A stretch of 64,000 nucleotides of DNA from Lysobacter sp. (GCA_019634715.1 JAHCAU010000002.1:1-64000); one strand, 5' to 3'. Counted from the first letter of the stretch, positions 10,856 to 22,728 are shown. A program made the numbers and translations. Notes: generated by a model not told the origin, from the sequence alone.

Positions 10856-11335
10856 ATGAGCGTCATCGACATCGCCAAGGGCATGGGGCTGACCCTGGGG
10901 TACATGTTCAAGCGCCCCGTGACGGTCCAGTACCCGCGCGACAAGGTCACGATCCAGCCGCGCTTCCGCGGCCGGCACCACCTCCTGAGGCACCCGGACA
11001 CGGGCCTCGAGAAGTGCATCGGCTGCAGCCTGTGCGCCGCGGCCTGTCCCGCCTACGCCATCTACGTCGAGGCGGCGGAGAACGACCCCGCCGACCCCGT
11101 CTCGCCGGGTGAGCGCTACGCGAAGATCTACGAGATCAACATGCTGCGGTGCATCTTCTGCGGCTTCTGCGAGGAATCCTGCCCGGTCGACTCGATCGTG
11201 GAGACCCACATCCACGAATACCACTTCGAGCAGCGCGGCGAGAACATCGTGACCAAGCCCAAGCTGCTGGCCCTCGGCGACCGCCTCGAGAAGGAAATCG
11301 CCGAACGCCGGGCCGCCGACGCCCCCTACCGTTGA
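10856..11335 (+). CDS. nuoI: NADH-quinone oxidoreductase subunit I, two-lineage mosaic
   Basis: Ferredoxin-like subunit (Nqo9) with clusters N6a and N6b, 159 residues from ATG 10856 with GGAGG upstream. Both ligand sets are intact: [12 protein letters not shown] and [12 protein letters not shown]. Residues 1 to about 103 match Thermus Nqo9, including [20 protein letters not shown] and the insert [16 protein letters not shown]. From residue 104 the sequence is proteobacterial ([19 protein letters not shown], then [19 protein letters not shown]), where Thermus Nqo9 has a longer unrelated tail. GAA codons for Glu appear only after the switch. The reading frame is unbroken, so a product could be made, but the gene is a hybrid either by recombination or by assembly. 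Confidence 0.88.
   Translation: MSVIDIAKGMGLTLGYMFKRPVTVQYPRDKVTIQPRFRGRHHLLRHPDTGLEKCIGCSLCAAACPAYAIYVEAAENDPADPVSPGERYAKIYEINMLRCIFCGFCEESCPVDSIVETHIHEYHFEQRGENIVTKPKLLALGDRLEKEIAERRAADAPYR
11150..11175. other. Lineage breakpoint inside nuoI
   Basis: Within the codons of CIFCGFCEE the sequence changes from Thermus-like to Xanthomonad-like protein sequence and codon choice. The motif is strongly conserved between phyla, so a short identical stretch is expected here, enough for homologous exchange or for an assembler to cross between genomes. Confidence 0.75.
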
Positions 11336-11343
11336 GGACCGCC

Positions 11344-11994
11344 GTGGAATTTCCCACTCTCGCTTTCCTGGTCTTCGCCGCCATCGCCGTCATTTCCGCC
11401 GGCGCGGTGATTTCCGTCCGGAATCCGGTGCACGCCGCGCTGTGCCTGGTCCTGACCTTCTTCACAGTCGCCTGCACCTGGATCCTCGCCGGCGCCGAAT
11501 TCCTCGGCGTCGCCCTGATCCTCGTCTATGTCGGCGCGGTGATGGTGCTGTTCCTGTTCGTGGTGATGATGCTCGACATCGATACCACGGCCACGCGCGA
11601 AGGCTTCGTCCGCTACCTGCCGGTCGGGCTCGTCGTCGCCGTGGTGATGCTGGTCGAGATGCTGACCCTCATCGGTGCGAAGTCCGAACTCGCCAATGCC
11701 TTCGGCGAGGATCCGGCCGCGGCGGCGGGCCTGTCGAACACCAAGTGGCTTGCGCAGGCGCTGTTCACCGAGTACCTGCTGCCCTTCGAGTTCGCCGCGG
11801 TCATCCTGACCGTCGCGGTCATCGCCGCCGTGATGCTGACCCTGCGTCGCCGCACCGGCGTGAAGACGCAGAACCCGGCCGAGCAGGCCCGCGTTCGCGC
11901 CCGGGACCGTATCCGCCTGGTCAGCATGCCCGCCGAGAAATCCCCCGAAAGCGGCGCAGGTGCCGGCGAAGCCACCGAGGAGGTGAAGTCGTGA
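11344..11994 (+). CDS. nuoJ: NADH-quinone oxidoreductase subunit J
   Basis: Membrane subunit of complex I, 216 residues, five helices, here of proteobacterial type. The start GTG 11344 gives [20 protein letters not shown]; the frame is open further upstream but that extension overlaps nuoI. Family segments: [40 protein letters not shown] (helix 3, with the pi-bulge region) and [19 protein letters not shown]. The charged tail of about 45 residues is typical of Xanthomonads. First complete gene of the second lineage. Confidence 0.93.
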   Translation: MEFPTLAFLVFAAIAVISAGAVISVRNPVHAALCLVLTFFTVACTWILAGAEFLGVALILVYVGAVMVLFLFVVMMLDIDTTATREGFVRYLPVGLVVAVVMLVEMLTLIGAKSELANAFGEDPAAAAGLSNTKWLAQALFTEYLLPFEFAAVILTVAVIAAVMLTLRRRTGVKTQNPAEQARVRARDRIRLVSMPAEKSPESGAGAGEATEEVKS

Positions 11995-12305
11995 TGGGTC
12001 CGCTTGCCCTCGGGCATTTCCTGGCGCTGGGCGCCGCGCTGTTCTGCATCAGCCTGGCCGGCATCTTCCTCAACCGGAAGAACGTGATCGTGCTGCTGAT
12101 GTCGATCGAACTGATGCTGCTCAGCGTCAACATCAACTTCATCGCGTTCTCGCGCCACCTCGGCGATGCCGCCGGGCAGATCTTCGTGTTCTTCATCCTG
12201 ACCGTGGCCGCGGCCGAGGCCGCCATCGGCCTGGCCATCCTGGTCACGCTGTTCCGCAACCGGCGCACGATCAACGTCGCCGACATCGACACACTCAAGG
12301 GCTGA
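11994..12305 (+). CDS. nuoK: NADH-quinone oxidoreductase subunit K
   Basis: Small antiporter-related membrane subunit, 103 residues and three helices, starting at an ATG that shares a base with the nuoJ stop. The two helix glutamates needed for proton transfer are seen in [15 protein letters not shown] and [14 protein letters not shown]. The C-terminus [13 protein letters not shown] is standard for proteobacteria. Confidence 0.95.
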   Translation: MGPLALGHFLALGAALFCISLAGIFLNRKNVIVLLMSIELMLLSVNINFIAFSRHLGDAAGQIFVFFILTVAAAEAAIGLAILVTLFRNRRTINVADIDTLKG

Positions 12306-12316
12306 CGGGCATCGGC

Positions 12317-14440
12317 ATGGAACATTCCGCTGTGGAACTCGTACTTTCCCGGTCCGTCCTGATCGCGGTCGTGCTCGCGCCCCTGTTCGGCGCGATCCTC
12401 GCCGGCCTGTTCGGTCGCCGCATCGGTCGTACCGGTGCGCATACCGCCACCATCCTCGGCGTCGCGGTCAGCTGCGCGCTGTCGATCTACACCCTGTGGC
12501 AGCTGGCGGGGCAGGGGGCCGCGCCGTTCAACGAGAACCTGTACACCTTCTTCCAAGTCGGCGGCTACGAGGCCCACGTCGGCTTCATGGTCGACAGGCT
12601 GACCGCGATGATGATGGTGGTCGTCACCTTCGTCTCGCTGCTGGTCCACGTCTACACCATCGGCTACATGGCCGAGGACCCGGGCTACCAGCGCTTCTTC
12701 AGCTACATCAGCCTCTTCACCTTCTCGATGCTGATGCTGGTGATGAGCAACAACTTCCTGCAGCTGTTCTTCGGCTGGGAAGCGGTGGGCCTGGTGTCGT
12801 ACCTGCTGATCGGTTTCTGGTTCAAGCGCCCGAGCGCGATCTTCGCCAACCTCAAGGCCTTCCTGGTCAACCGCGTCGGCGACTTCGGCTTCCTGCTCGG
12901 CATCGCCGGCGTGCTGATGTACTTCAACACCCTCGACTATGCGACGGTGTTCGCCAACGCCTCCAGCGTGCTGCCCGGCACCACCATGGCGATCTTCGCC
13001 GGCCACGAGTGGGAAGTCGCCACCGTCATCTGCATCTGCCTGTTCATCGGTGCGATGGGCAAGTCGGCGCAGGTGCCGCTGCACGTCTGGCTGCCGGACT
13101 CGATGGAAGGCCCGACCCCGATCTCGGCGCTGATCCATGCCGCGACGATGGTGACCGCCGGCATCTTCATGGTCGCGCGCATGTCGCCGCTGTTCGAGCT
13201 GTCCGAGACCGCGCTGCAGTTCGTGCTGTTCATCGGCGCGACCACCGCGTTCTTCACCGGCCTGATCGGCATCGTGCAGAACGACATCAAGCGCGTCGTC
13301 GCCTACTCGACCCTGTCGCAGCTCGGCTACATGACCGTTGCGCTGGGTGTTTCGGCGTACTCGGCCGCCGTCTTCCACCTGATGACCCACGCCTTCTTCA
13401 AGGCGCTGCTGTTCCTCGCCGCCGGCTCGGTCATCATGGGCATGCACCACGAGCAGGACATGCGCAGGATGGGCGGCCTGCGCAAGTACATGCCCTGGAC
13501 CTTCTGGACCAGCCTGATCGGCACCCTGGCCCTGGTCGGCACCCCGTTCCTCAGCGGCTTCTACTCGAAGGACACGATCATCGAGGCCGCCAAGTTCAAC
13601 GCCCAGGACGGCGGCTGGGTCGCGACCTACGGCTACTGGGCGGTCCTGCTCGGCGCCTTCGTGACCTCGTTCTACAGCTTCCGTCTGCTGTACCTCACCT
13701 TCTTCGGCGAGGAGCGCTTCCGCCACGCCGATGCGCATGGCCATGACGCGCACCACGATGCGCACGACGACCACGCGCACGACGGTCACGGCCATGACGA
13801 CCACGGTCACGGCCATGGTCCGCACGTGCCGCATGAATCGCCGTGGGTGGTCAAGTTGCCGCTGGTGCTGCTGGCGATCCCGTCGGTCCTCATCGGCCTG
13901 TTCACCGTCGGCCCGATGCTGTTCGGCACCGACATGTCCGGCCATCACGAACAGCTGCCGTTCTTCCTCGGCGCCATCGACGTGTCCGCCGCCAACGACG
14001 TCATGGCGACGCTGAAGGCCGAGCTGTGGCACGGCTGGTGGAAGTTCGGTCTGCACGGCTTCGTCGCGCCCGCGTTCTGGCTGGCCTTCGGCGGCTTCGC
14101 CCTGGCGACGCTGATGTACATCGTCAAGCCGGAACTGCCGGCGAAGGTCGCCGCGTTCCCGCCCTTCAAGCTGGCCGCGCGTATCCTCAACAACAAGTAC
14201 GGCATGGATGACCTGTGGATCGGCGGTTTCGCCGGTGGCGGCGTGCTCGCCGGCAAGGTGGCGCGCAAGCACGACGAGGTCGTGATCGACGGCGTCATCG
14301 TCAACGGCAGCGCCCGCATCGTCGACCTGTTCGCGGGGCTGCTGCGCAAGACCCAGTCCGGCTATCTCTACCACTACGCCTTCGCGATGATCCTCGGCCT
14401 GATCGCTCTCCTGGCCGTGCTGATCAATTTCTGGCGCTAA
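12317..14440 (+). CDS. nuoL: NADH-quinone oxidoreductase subunit L with His-rich insert
   Basis: Distal proton-pumping subunit of the Mrp-antiporter family, 707 residues, with the long lateral helix at the C-terminus. Seen: FFGWEAVGLVSYLLIGF (pump Glu), MGKSAQVPLHVWLPDSMEGP, SALIHAATMVTAGIFM and KRVVAYSTLSQLGYM, all intact. Between helices near residues 470 to 508 there is a run with about 15 histidines alternating with Asp, Gly and Ala (13734-13840). Such a loop could bind metal ions; many NuoL proteins have a variable loop here, but rarely so His-rich. No sign of truncation. Confidence 0.95.
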   Translation: MEHSAVELVLSRSVLIAVVLAPLFGAILAGLFGRRIGRTGAHTATILGVAVSCALSIYTLWQLAGQGAAPFNENLYTFFQVGGYEAHVGFMVDRLTAMMMVVVTFVSLLVHVYTIGYMAEDPGYQRFFSYISLFTFSMLMLVMSNNFLQLFFGWEAVGLVSYLLIGFWFKRPSAIFANLKAFLVNRVGDFGFLLGIAGVLMYFNTLDYATVFANASSVLPGTTMAIFAGHEWEVATVICICLFIGAMGKSAQVPLHVWLPDSMEGPTPISALIHAATMVTAGIFMVARMSPLFELSETALQFVLFIGATTAFFTGLIGIVQNDIKRVVAYSTLSQLGYMTVALGVSAYSAAVFHLMTHAFFKALLFLAAGSVIMGMHHEQDMRRMGGLRKYMPWTFWTSLIGTLALVGTPFLSGFYSKDTIIEAAKFNAQDGGWVATYGYWAVLLGAFVTSFYSFRLLYLTFFGEERFRHADAHGHDAHHDAHDDHAHDGHGHDDHGHGHGPHVPHESPWVVKLPLVLLAIPSVLIGLFTVGPMLFGTDMSGHHEQLPFFLGAIDVSAANDVMATLKAELWHGWWKFGLHGFVAPAFWLAFGGFALATLMYIVKPELPAKVAAFPPFKLAARILNNKYGMDDLWIGGFAGGGVLAGKVARKHDEVVIDGVIVNGSARIVDLFAGLLRKTQSGYLYHYAFAMILGLIALLAVLINFWR

Positions 14441-14470
14441 CGACACGCAACCGACGGATACCGAATCGCG

Positions 14471-15997
14471 ATGCAACACTGGCCTCTTCTCAGCACGCAC
14501 CTACTGAGCATGGTGATCTGGCTGCCCATCGTCGGCGGCGCCCTGGCGCTCGCGCTCGGCGACCAGCGCGCGCAGGCCGCGCGCTGGCTGGCGCTGACGG
14601 TCGCGCTGGCGACCTTCGCGCTGAGCATTCCATTGCTCACGGGCTTCGACCATGCCGCGCCGGCCCTGCAGTTCATCGAACAGCGCGAGTGGATTCCCGC
14701 CTACGACATCCAGTACCACCTCGGCGCGGACGGGATCTCGGTCGCGCTGATCGTCCTGACCACCTTCACCTCGGTGCTGGTGCTGCTCGGTGCCTGGGGA
14801 TCGATCGACAAGCGCGTGAACCAGTACGTTGCCGCCTTCCTGTTCCTCGAAGGCCTGATGGTGGGCGTGTTCGCGGCCGTCGACGCGATGCTGTTCTACG
14901 TGTTCTTCGAGGGCATGCTCATCCCGATGTTCATCATCATCGGCGTGTGGGGCGGCCCGCGTCGCGTGTACGCGTCGGTGAAATTCTTCCTGTACACCTT
15001 CCTCGGATCGGTGTTCATGCTGCTCGGCCTGATCTACCTGTACCTGAAGACCGGCAGCTGGCAGTTGCCCGACTGGTATGCGGCCGCGCTGAATGCGCAG
15101 GAACAGATGTGGCTGTTCTTCGCCTTCCTGATCGCGTTCGCGGTCAAGGTGCCGATGTTCCCGGTGCATACCTGGCTGCCCGATGCCCACGTCGAGGCGC
15201 CGACCGGCGGTTCCGTGGTGCTGGCCGCGATCATGCTGAAGATCGGCGGTTACGGCTTCCTGCGCTTCAATCTGCCGATCGTGCCCGATGCGAGCCATGA
15301 ATACGCCTGGATCGTCATCGCGCTGAGCCTGATCGCCGTGGTCTACGTCGGCCTGGTCGCGCTGGTGCAGGAGGACATGAAGAAGCTGATCGCCTATTCG
15401 TCGATCTCGCACATGGGCTTCGTCACTCTCGGCACCTTCATCGCCTTCATGCTGATCCGCGACCAGGGCAATACCGACGCCGCGCGCCTCGGCCTGCAGG
15501 GCGCGATGGTGCAGATGGTCTCGCACGGTTTCATTTCCGGCGCCATGTTCTCCTGCGTCGGCGTGCTCTACGACCGCATGCACAGCCGCATGATCAAGGA
15601 CTACGGCGGCGTCGCCAACGTCATGCCGTGGTTCGCCGCGTTCTTCGTGCTGTTCGGCATGGCCAACTCGGGCCTGCCCGGCACCTCCGGCTTCGTCGGC
15701 GAGTTCATGGTGATCCTCGCCAGCTTCCAGGCGCACCCGATGCTGGCCTTCACCGCCGCCATCACCCTGATCGTCGGCGCCGCCTACACCCTGTGGCTGG
15801 TCAAGCGCGTGGTATTCGGCGAGATCGGCAACGCCCATGTCGCCGAGCTCGAGGACATCAATCCGCGCGAGTGGATCGTGCTGTCCGCGTTCGCGGCGGG
15901 CGTGCTGTATTTCGGCATCAACCCGAAGCCGCTCACCGACCTGATGGAACCGTCCATCGCCCAACTCGCCAGCCATCTGGCGATCAGCAAGCTCTGA
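14471..15997 (+). CDS. nuoM: NADH-quinone oxidoreductase subunit M
   Basis: Second antiporter-like proton pump, 508 residues, about 14 helices. Motifs: YHLGADGISVALIVLTT, VFFEGMLIPMFIIIGVWGG with the conserved Glu, KVPMFPVHTWLPDAHVEAP with the conserved Lys, MLKIGGYGFLRF, and KLIAYSSISHMGFVTLG. It lies 30 bases after nuoL and nine before nuoN, with no internal promoter seen. Confidence 0.95.
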   Translation: MQHWPLLSTHLLSMVIWLPIVGGALALALGDQRAQAARWLALTVALATFALSIPLLTGFDHAAPALQFIEQREWIPAYDIQYHLGADGISVALIVLTTFTSVLVLLGAWGSIDKRVNQYVAAFLFLEGLMVGVFAAVDAMLFYVFFEGMLIPMFIIIGVWGGPRRVYASVKFFLYTFLGSVFMLLGLIYLYLKTGSWQLPDWYAAALNAQEQMWLFFAFLIAFAVKVPMFPVHTWLPDAHVEAPTGGSVVLAAIMLKIGGYGFLRFNLPIVPDASHEYAWIVIALSLIAVVYVGLVALVQEDMKKLIAYSSISHMGFVTLGTFIAFMLIRDQGNTDAARLGLQGAMVQMVSHGFISGAMFSCVGVLYDRMHSRMIKDYGGVANVMPWFAAFFVLFGMANSGLPGTSGFVGEFMVILASFQAHPMLAFTAAITLIVGAAYTLWLVKRVVFGEIGNAHVAELEDINPREWIVLSAFAAGVLYFGINPKPLTDLMEPSIAQLASHLAISKL

Positions 15998-16006
15998 GGC
16001 CGCGAC

Positions 16007-17452
16007 ATGCTCGATACCAACGTCACCGCCGCCGATCTGTTGCCGCTGCTGCCCGAACTGGTGGTGGTCGGCGCCGCCTTCGCGCTGCTGATGCTCGACC
16101 TGTTCGTTTCCGAGCGCCAGCGCGTCGTTGTGCATGCGCTGGCCGTCGCCACGCTGCTGGGCGTCGCCGGCATGCTCGCCTTCGACGTGGGCGGGCAGGG
16201 CACCGTGATGAACGGCATGTTCGTCCGCGACGGCATGGCCGACGTGCTGAAGATGGTCGCCTGCGTGGTCAGCGCGCTCGCCCTGGTGTACAGCTGGCCC
16301 TTCCTGCGCGAGCGTGGCCTGTACAAGGGCGAAGTCTCCGTGCTGATGCTGTTCTCGGTCGCCGGCATGATGCTGCTGATCTCGGCCGGCAACCTGCTGG
16401 TGGTCTATCTCGGCCTGGAAATGCTGGCGCTGTGCTCCTACGCGCTGGTGGCGGTCGACCGCGACAATCCCACCTCGTCCGAAGCCGCGATGAAGTACTT
16501 CGTGCTCGGTTCGCTGGCTTCGGGTCTCCTGCTGTACGGCATGTCGCTGGTCTATGGCGCCACCGGCAGCCTGGATCTCGCCGCGATCAACGCCGCCGCC
16601 GGTTCGACCACCCTGCTGATGACCGGCATGGTCTTCATCGTCGCCGGCATCGCCTTCAAGTTCGGCGCCGCGCCGTTCCACATGTGGCTGCCGGACGTCT
16701 ATCACGGCGCGCCGACACCGATCACCCTGTTCATCGGCGCCGCGCCCAAGCTGGCCGCGTTCGCCATGGCCTTCCGCCTGCTCGAAGCCGGTCTCGGCCC
16801 GCTGGACGAACAGTGGCGGACCCTGGTGTCCGGCCTGGCCGCGCTGTCGCTGGTGCTCGGCAACCTCATCGCCCTAGCGCAGACCAACCTCAAGCGCATG
16901 CTCGCGTACTCCACGGTCTCGCACGTCGGCTTCCTGCTGCTCGGTCTGGCCGGCGGCGGGGCGGTCGGCTATGCCGCCGCCATGTTCTACGCGATCAGCT
17001 ACGCGATCATGTCCGCCGCAGCCTTCGGCGCGATCGTGGTCCTGTCGCGTCGCGGCTTCGAGGCCGACCGCATCGACGACTACAAGGGCCTGAACGCGCG
17101 CAGCCCGTGGACCGCCGGCCTCGTGCTCTGCGTCATGGCCTCGCTGGCCGGTGTGCCGCCGTTCCTCGGTTTCTGGGCGAAACTGGCCGTGCTGCGCGCT
17201 GCCTGGGAAGGCGAACTCGTCTGGCTGACCATCGTCGGCATCGTGTTCGCGGTGATCGGCGCGTTCTACTACCTGCGCGTGATCCGTGCGATGTACTTCG
17301 ACGAGCCCGAATCCGGCGACGGCCGCGAACCGATGGCGCAACGCAGCGATGCGACCCTGCGCGTGGTCTTCGCCGTCAACGCACTGGCGCTGCTGGTGCT
17401 GGGACTGGCCTGGAACCCGATCATGACGTGGTGCCAGGACGCGTTCGCCTGA
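16007..17452 (+). CDS. nuoN: NADH-quinone oxidoreductase subunit N
   Basis: Third antiporter-like proton pump, 481 residues, closing the operon. Visible: VVYLGLEMLALCSYALVAVD with the helix Glu, SSEAAMKYFVLGSLASGLLL, KFGAAPFHMWLPDVYHGAPT, KRMLAYSTVSHVGFLLLG and the late ARSPWTAGLVLCVMASLAG. The gene is followed by a hairpin terminator and then the initiator tRNA promoter. Confidence 0.95.
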   Translation: MLDTNVTAADLLPLLPELVVVGAAFALLMLDLFVSERQRVVVHALAVATLLGVAGMLAFDVGGQGTVMNGMFVRDGMADVLKMVACVVSALALVYSWPFLRERGLYKGEVSVLMLFSVAGMMLLISAGNLLVVYLGLEMLALCSYALVAVDRDNPTSSEAAMKYFVLGSLASGLLLYGMSLVYGATGSLDLAAINAAAGSTTLLMTGMVFIVAGIAFKFGAAPFHMWLPDVYHGAPTPITLFIGAAPKLAAFAMAFRLLEAGLGPLDEQWRTLVSGLAALSLVLGNLIALAQTNLKRMLAYSTVSHVGFLLLGLAGGGAVGYAAAMFYAISYAIMSAAAFGAIVVLSRRGFEADRIDDYKGLNARSPWTAGLVLCVMASLAGVPPFLGFWAKLAVLRAAWEGELVWLTIVGIVFAVIGAFYYLRVIRAMYFDEPESGDGREPMAQRSDATLRVVFAVNALALLVLGLAWNPIMTWCQDAFA

Positions 17453-17468
17453 GGCATCGTTCGGAAAC

Positions 17469-17496
17469 GGGGCGGATTTGCGGAAATCGCCCCCTT
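17469..17496 (+). terminator. Terminator after nuoN
   Basis: GGGGCGGATTT pairs with AAATCGCCCC across a GCGG loop with one bulged base, then CTT. It lies 17 bases past the nuoN stop and just before the next promoter. Confidence 0.6.
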
Positions 17497-17501
17497 CGCT
17501 C

Positions 17502-17530
17502 TTGCAAGTTTCGACGCATGTCGTCATAAT
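17502..17530 (+). promoter_or_regulatory. Promoter of initiator tRNA / rimP operon
   Basis: TTGCAA (17502-17507), 17-base spacer, CATAAT (17525-17530), 11 bases before the mature tRNA. Spacing is ideal for a sigma-70 promoter. Confidence 0.75.
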
Positions 17531-17541
17531 TCCGCTTCTGC

Positions 17542-17618
17542 TGCGGGGTGGAGCAGTCTGGCAGCTCGTCGGGCTCATAACCCGAAGGTCGCAGGTTCAA
17601 ATCCTGCCCCCGCTACCA
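17542..17618 (+). tRNA. Initiator tRNA-fMet (anticodon CAT)
   Basis: Cloverleaf with loop CTCATAA and encoded CCA. Two initiator hallmarks are visible: the first acceptor position is an unpaired T-T, and the anticodon stem ends in three G-C pairs (TCGGG/CCCGA). Placement before rimP-nusA-infB copies the metY-rimP operon of Escherichia coli and the Xanthomonas order. Confidence 0.95.
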
Positions 17619-17628
17619 CGTTCATCCT

Positions 17629-17715
17629 GATCCGCGCATGAGGCACGAAGGCGACTTCGCCGCCTCGCGGATCAAGGAAACGGGGCTTGTCGAAGCGATT
17701 GCTTCCGCTTCGACA
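17629..17715 (+). promoter_or_regulatory. Structured leader between tRNA-fMet and rimP
   Basis: Two long stems occur in a row. GATCCGCG (17629-17636) pairs with CGCGGATC (17666-17673) and encloses a smaller GGCG/CGCC hairpin. TGTCGAAGCG (17688-17697) pairs perfectly with CGCTTCGACA (17706-17715). They precede an intrinsic terminator, so this could be tRNA processing structure or an attenuator. No gene is evident. Confidence 0.45.
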
Positions 17716-17737
17716 CCGACATCCAGCGGTATCGGAC

Positions 17738-17761
17738 AAGGGGCCCCCGTGGCCCCTTTTT
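17738..17761 (+). terminator. Intrinsic terminator upstream of rimP
   Basis: GGGGCC (17740-17745), five-base loop, GGCCCC (17751-17756), then TTTTT. It sits 69 bases before the rimP start with no promoter recognised after it, so partial readthrough from the tRNA promoter is likely. Confidence 0.75.
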
Positions 17762-17829
17762 CGTTTCCGGCTTTCTGCAGTCGTCTTCCTTCATCCGCCG
17801 TCCCCGTCGACGTTCACCACAAGACATTC

Positions 17830-18405
17830 ATGGCCGACAAAGCCGCCGATATCGCCAACCTGCTGTCGCCCACCATCCAGTCGCTCGGGCTGGAACTGCT
17901 GGGTGTGGAATACCTGCCGTCGCCGGGCGGCGCCGTGCTGCGTCTGTACATCGACGTGCCCGCGGGTGCCCAGGGCGACGATGGTGCGCCGCGCATGGTC
18001 GGTATCGAGGATTGCGAGTCGGTGAGCCGCGAGGTGTCCGCGCAGCTCGATGTGGAAGATCCGATCAGCGGCCATTACACCCTCGAAGTGTCCTCGCCCG
18101 GCGTCGACCGTCCGCTGTTCACGCCCGCGCAGTTCGCGCGTTTCCTCGGCGAAGACGCCAAGGTCGTGCTGCAGTTGCCGATGGACGGGCGCCGTCGCTT
18201 CCAGGGGCGCATCGTCGCGGTCGAAGGCGATCGCATCGACTTCGACATCGAGGTCAGGCCCGCGCCGCAGCGCGTGTCGGTGACCTTCGACAACATCGAG
18301 AAGGCGCGCCTGGTTCCGGATTGGGTCGCGCTCGGCTATGCGCCGACGAAACCCGGCAAGAAACCCGCGGGTGGCGGCAAGGCCAAGGCCCCGGGCGGCA
18401 AATGA
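17830..18405 (+). CDS. rimP: Ribosome maturation factor RimP
   Basis: Cytoplasmic factor for 30S subunit maturation, 191 residues from ATG 17830. The frame is open from 17638, but that part covers the leader hairpins and the terminator, so it is not coding. N-terminal domain: [24 protein letters not shown]. Then the family signature [19 protein letters not shown] and [13 protein letters not shown], followed by the Sm-like C-terminal domain. The Gly/Lys-rich tail is common in Xanthomonads. Confidence 0.94.
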   Translation: MADKAADIANLLSPTIQSLGLELLGVEYLPSPGGAVLRLYIDVPAGAQGDDGAPRMVGIEDCESVSREVSAQLDVEDPISGHYTLEVSSPGVDRPLFTPAQFARFLGEDAKVVLQLPMDGRRRFQGRIVAVEGDRIDFDIEVRPAPQRVSVTFDNIEKARLVPDWVALGYAPTKPGKKPAGGGKAKAPGGK

Positions 18406-18469
18406 CATCGGCCGGCGTCCGCGCCGCCACACGCACACACGAACTCAAAAGTTTCAGAGGCGCAACACC

Positions 18470-19981
18470 ATGAGTAAGGAACTCCTGCTTGTCGTCGACG
18501 CGGTCGCCAACGAAAAAGGCGTGCCCGAGTCGGTCATCATCGAGGCGCTCGAAGCCGCGCTGGCGACGGCCGCGAAGAAGCGCTACCTCGACCAGGACGT
18601 GCTGACCCGCGTGTCTATCAATCCCCGGGACGGCAGCTACGAAACCTTCCGTCGCTGGGAAGTGGTCGCCGACGACGTGGTGATGGAATCGCCCGATCGC
18701 CAGATCCGCATGATGGACGCGGTCGACGAAGTGGAAGGCGTCGAGATCGGCGACTACATCGAGGAGCAGATCGAGAACCCCGAATTCGGCCGCATCGCCG
18801 CGCAGGCCGCGAAGCAGGTGATCGTGCAGCGCGTGCGCGAGGCCGAGCGCAACCAGGTCGTCGATGCCTGGAAGGACCGCGTCGGCGAACTGGTGACCGG
18901 CGTGGTCAAGCGCGTCGAGCGCGGCAACGTCTACGTCGATCTCGGCGGCAACGCCGAGGCCTTCATCCCGAAGGACAAGGCCATCCCGCGCGACGTCGTG
19001 CGCGCCGGCGATCGCGTCCGCGGCTACCTGTTCGACGTGCGCAGCGAACCGCGCGGCCCGCAGCTGTTCATCAGCCGCGCCGCACCCGAATTCATGATGG
19101 AACTGTTCAAGCTCGAGGTGCCGGAAGTCGGCCAGGGCCTGGTCGAGATCAAGGCCTGCGCCCGCGACCCGGGCGACCGCGCCAAGATCGCCGTCGTCGC
19201 CTACGACAACCGCACCGACCCGATCGGCGCCTGCATCGGCATGCGCGGTTCGCGCGTCCAGGCGGTGTCGAACGAGCTCAACGGCGAGCGCGTCGACATC
19301 GTGCTGTGGTCGGACAACCCGGCCCAGTTCGTCATCAACGCCATGGCGCCGGCGGAAGTGCAGTCGATCATCGTCGACGAGGACAAGCATTCGATGGACC
19401 TCGCCGTCGCCGAAGAGCGTCTGGCGCAGGCGATCGGCAAGGGCGGCCAGAACGTGCGCCTGGCCAGCCGGCTGACCGGCTGGCAGCTGAACGTGATGAC
19501 CGCCGACCAGGTCCAGGCCAAGAGCGAGGCCGAGCAGGCCACCGCGCGCAGGCTGTTCATGGACAAGCTGGAAGTCGACGAGGAAATCGCCGGCATCCTG
19601 GTCTCGGAAGGTTTCAGCACGGTCGAGGAAATCGCCTACGTGCCGGTCGGCGAGCTGCTGGCGGTGGAGGGCTTCGACGAGGACATCGTCGAGGAGCTGC
19701 GCTCCCGTGCCCGCGATGCCCTGCTGAACGAAGCCCTGGCGGTCGAGGAGGAACTGGAGGAGCACCAGCCGTCCGCCGACCTGCTGGACCTGGACGGCAT
19801 GGACAACGAGACGGCCTACGCCCTGGCCGCCCACGGCGTGCAGACCGTCGAGGCCCTGGGCGAGTTCGCCGCCGACGAGCTGGCCGAGTTCGGCATCGAG
19901 GGACTGGACGAGGCCCGCGCCGCGGCGCTGATCCTCGCCGCCCGCGCCGAGGAAATCGCCCGCCTGGAGCGCGAAAGCTGA
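18470..19981 (+). CDS. nusA: Transcription termination/antitermination protein NusA
   Basis: RNA polymerase-binding elongation factor, 503 residues from ATG 18470, with AGAGG ten bases upstream. Order of domains: N-terminal polymerase-binding domain (MSKELLLVVDAVANEKGVP), S1 domain near residues 135-200 (VKRVERGNVYVDLGGNAEAF), two KH domains (GSRVQAVSNELNGERVDIV; AIGKGGQNVRLASRLTGWQL), and two acidic helix-hairpin-helix repeats at the C-terminus (GFSTVEEIAYVP; GVQTVEALGEFAADEL). The acidic repeats are typical of proteobacteria. Co-transcribed with rimP and infB. Confidence 0.96.
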   Translation: MSKELLLVVDAVANEKGVPESVIIEALEAALATAAKKRYLDQDVLTRVSINPRDGSYETFRRWEVVADDVVMESPDRQIRMMDAVDEVEGVEIGDYIEEQIENPEFGRIAAQAAKQVIVQRVREAERNQVVDAWKDRVGELVTGVVKRVERGNVYVDLGGNAEAFIPKDKAIPRDVVRAGDRVRGYLFDVRSEPRGPQLFISRAAPEFMMELFKLEVPEVGQGLVEIKACARDPGDRAKIAVVAYDNRTDPIGACIGMRGSRVQAVSNELNGERVDIVLWSDNPAQFVINAMAPAEVQSIIVDEDKHSMDLAVAEERLAQAIGKGGQNVRLASRLTGWQLNVMTADQVQAKSEAEQATARRLFMDKLEVDEEIAGILVSEGFSTVEEIAYVPVGELLAVEGFDEDIVEELRSRARDALLNEALAVEEELEEHQPSADLLDLDGMDNETAYALAAHGVQTVEALGEFAADELAEFGIEGLDEARAAALILAARAEEIARLERES

Positions 19982-20088
19982 TCCCCCGGGATTAGAATTC
20001 CGCTCGGAACATTCCGACCAAACCACGCACTTTTCCCGAGGGGGACCGGCCGGACCGGCCGGCCCGCAACCCAGGATACGGATACCGA

Positions 20089-22728
<2,640 letters not shown>

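Noticed and set aside
11921..14500. An 859-residue minus-strand frame opposite nuoK and nuoL
   Set aside because: Shadow of nuoL; Arg/His/Gln-rich with no domain or ribosome site.
17638..17829. N-terminal extension of RimP
   Set aside because: It would translate through the leader hairpins and an intrinsic terminator; homologues start at MADKAAD-like sequence.
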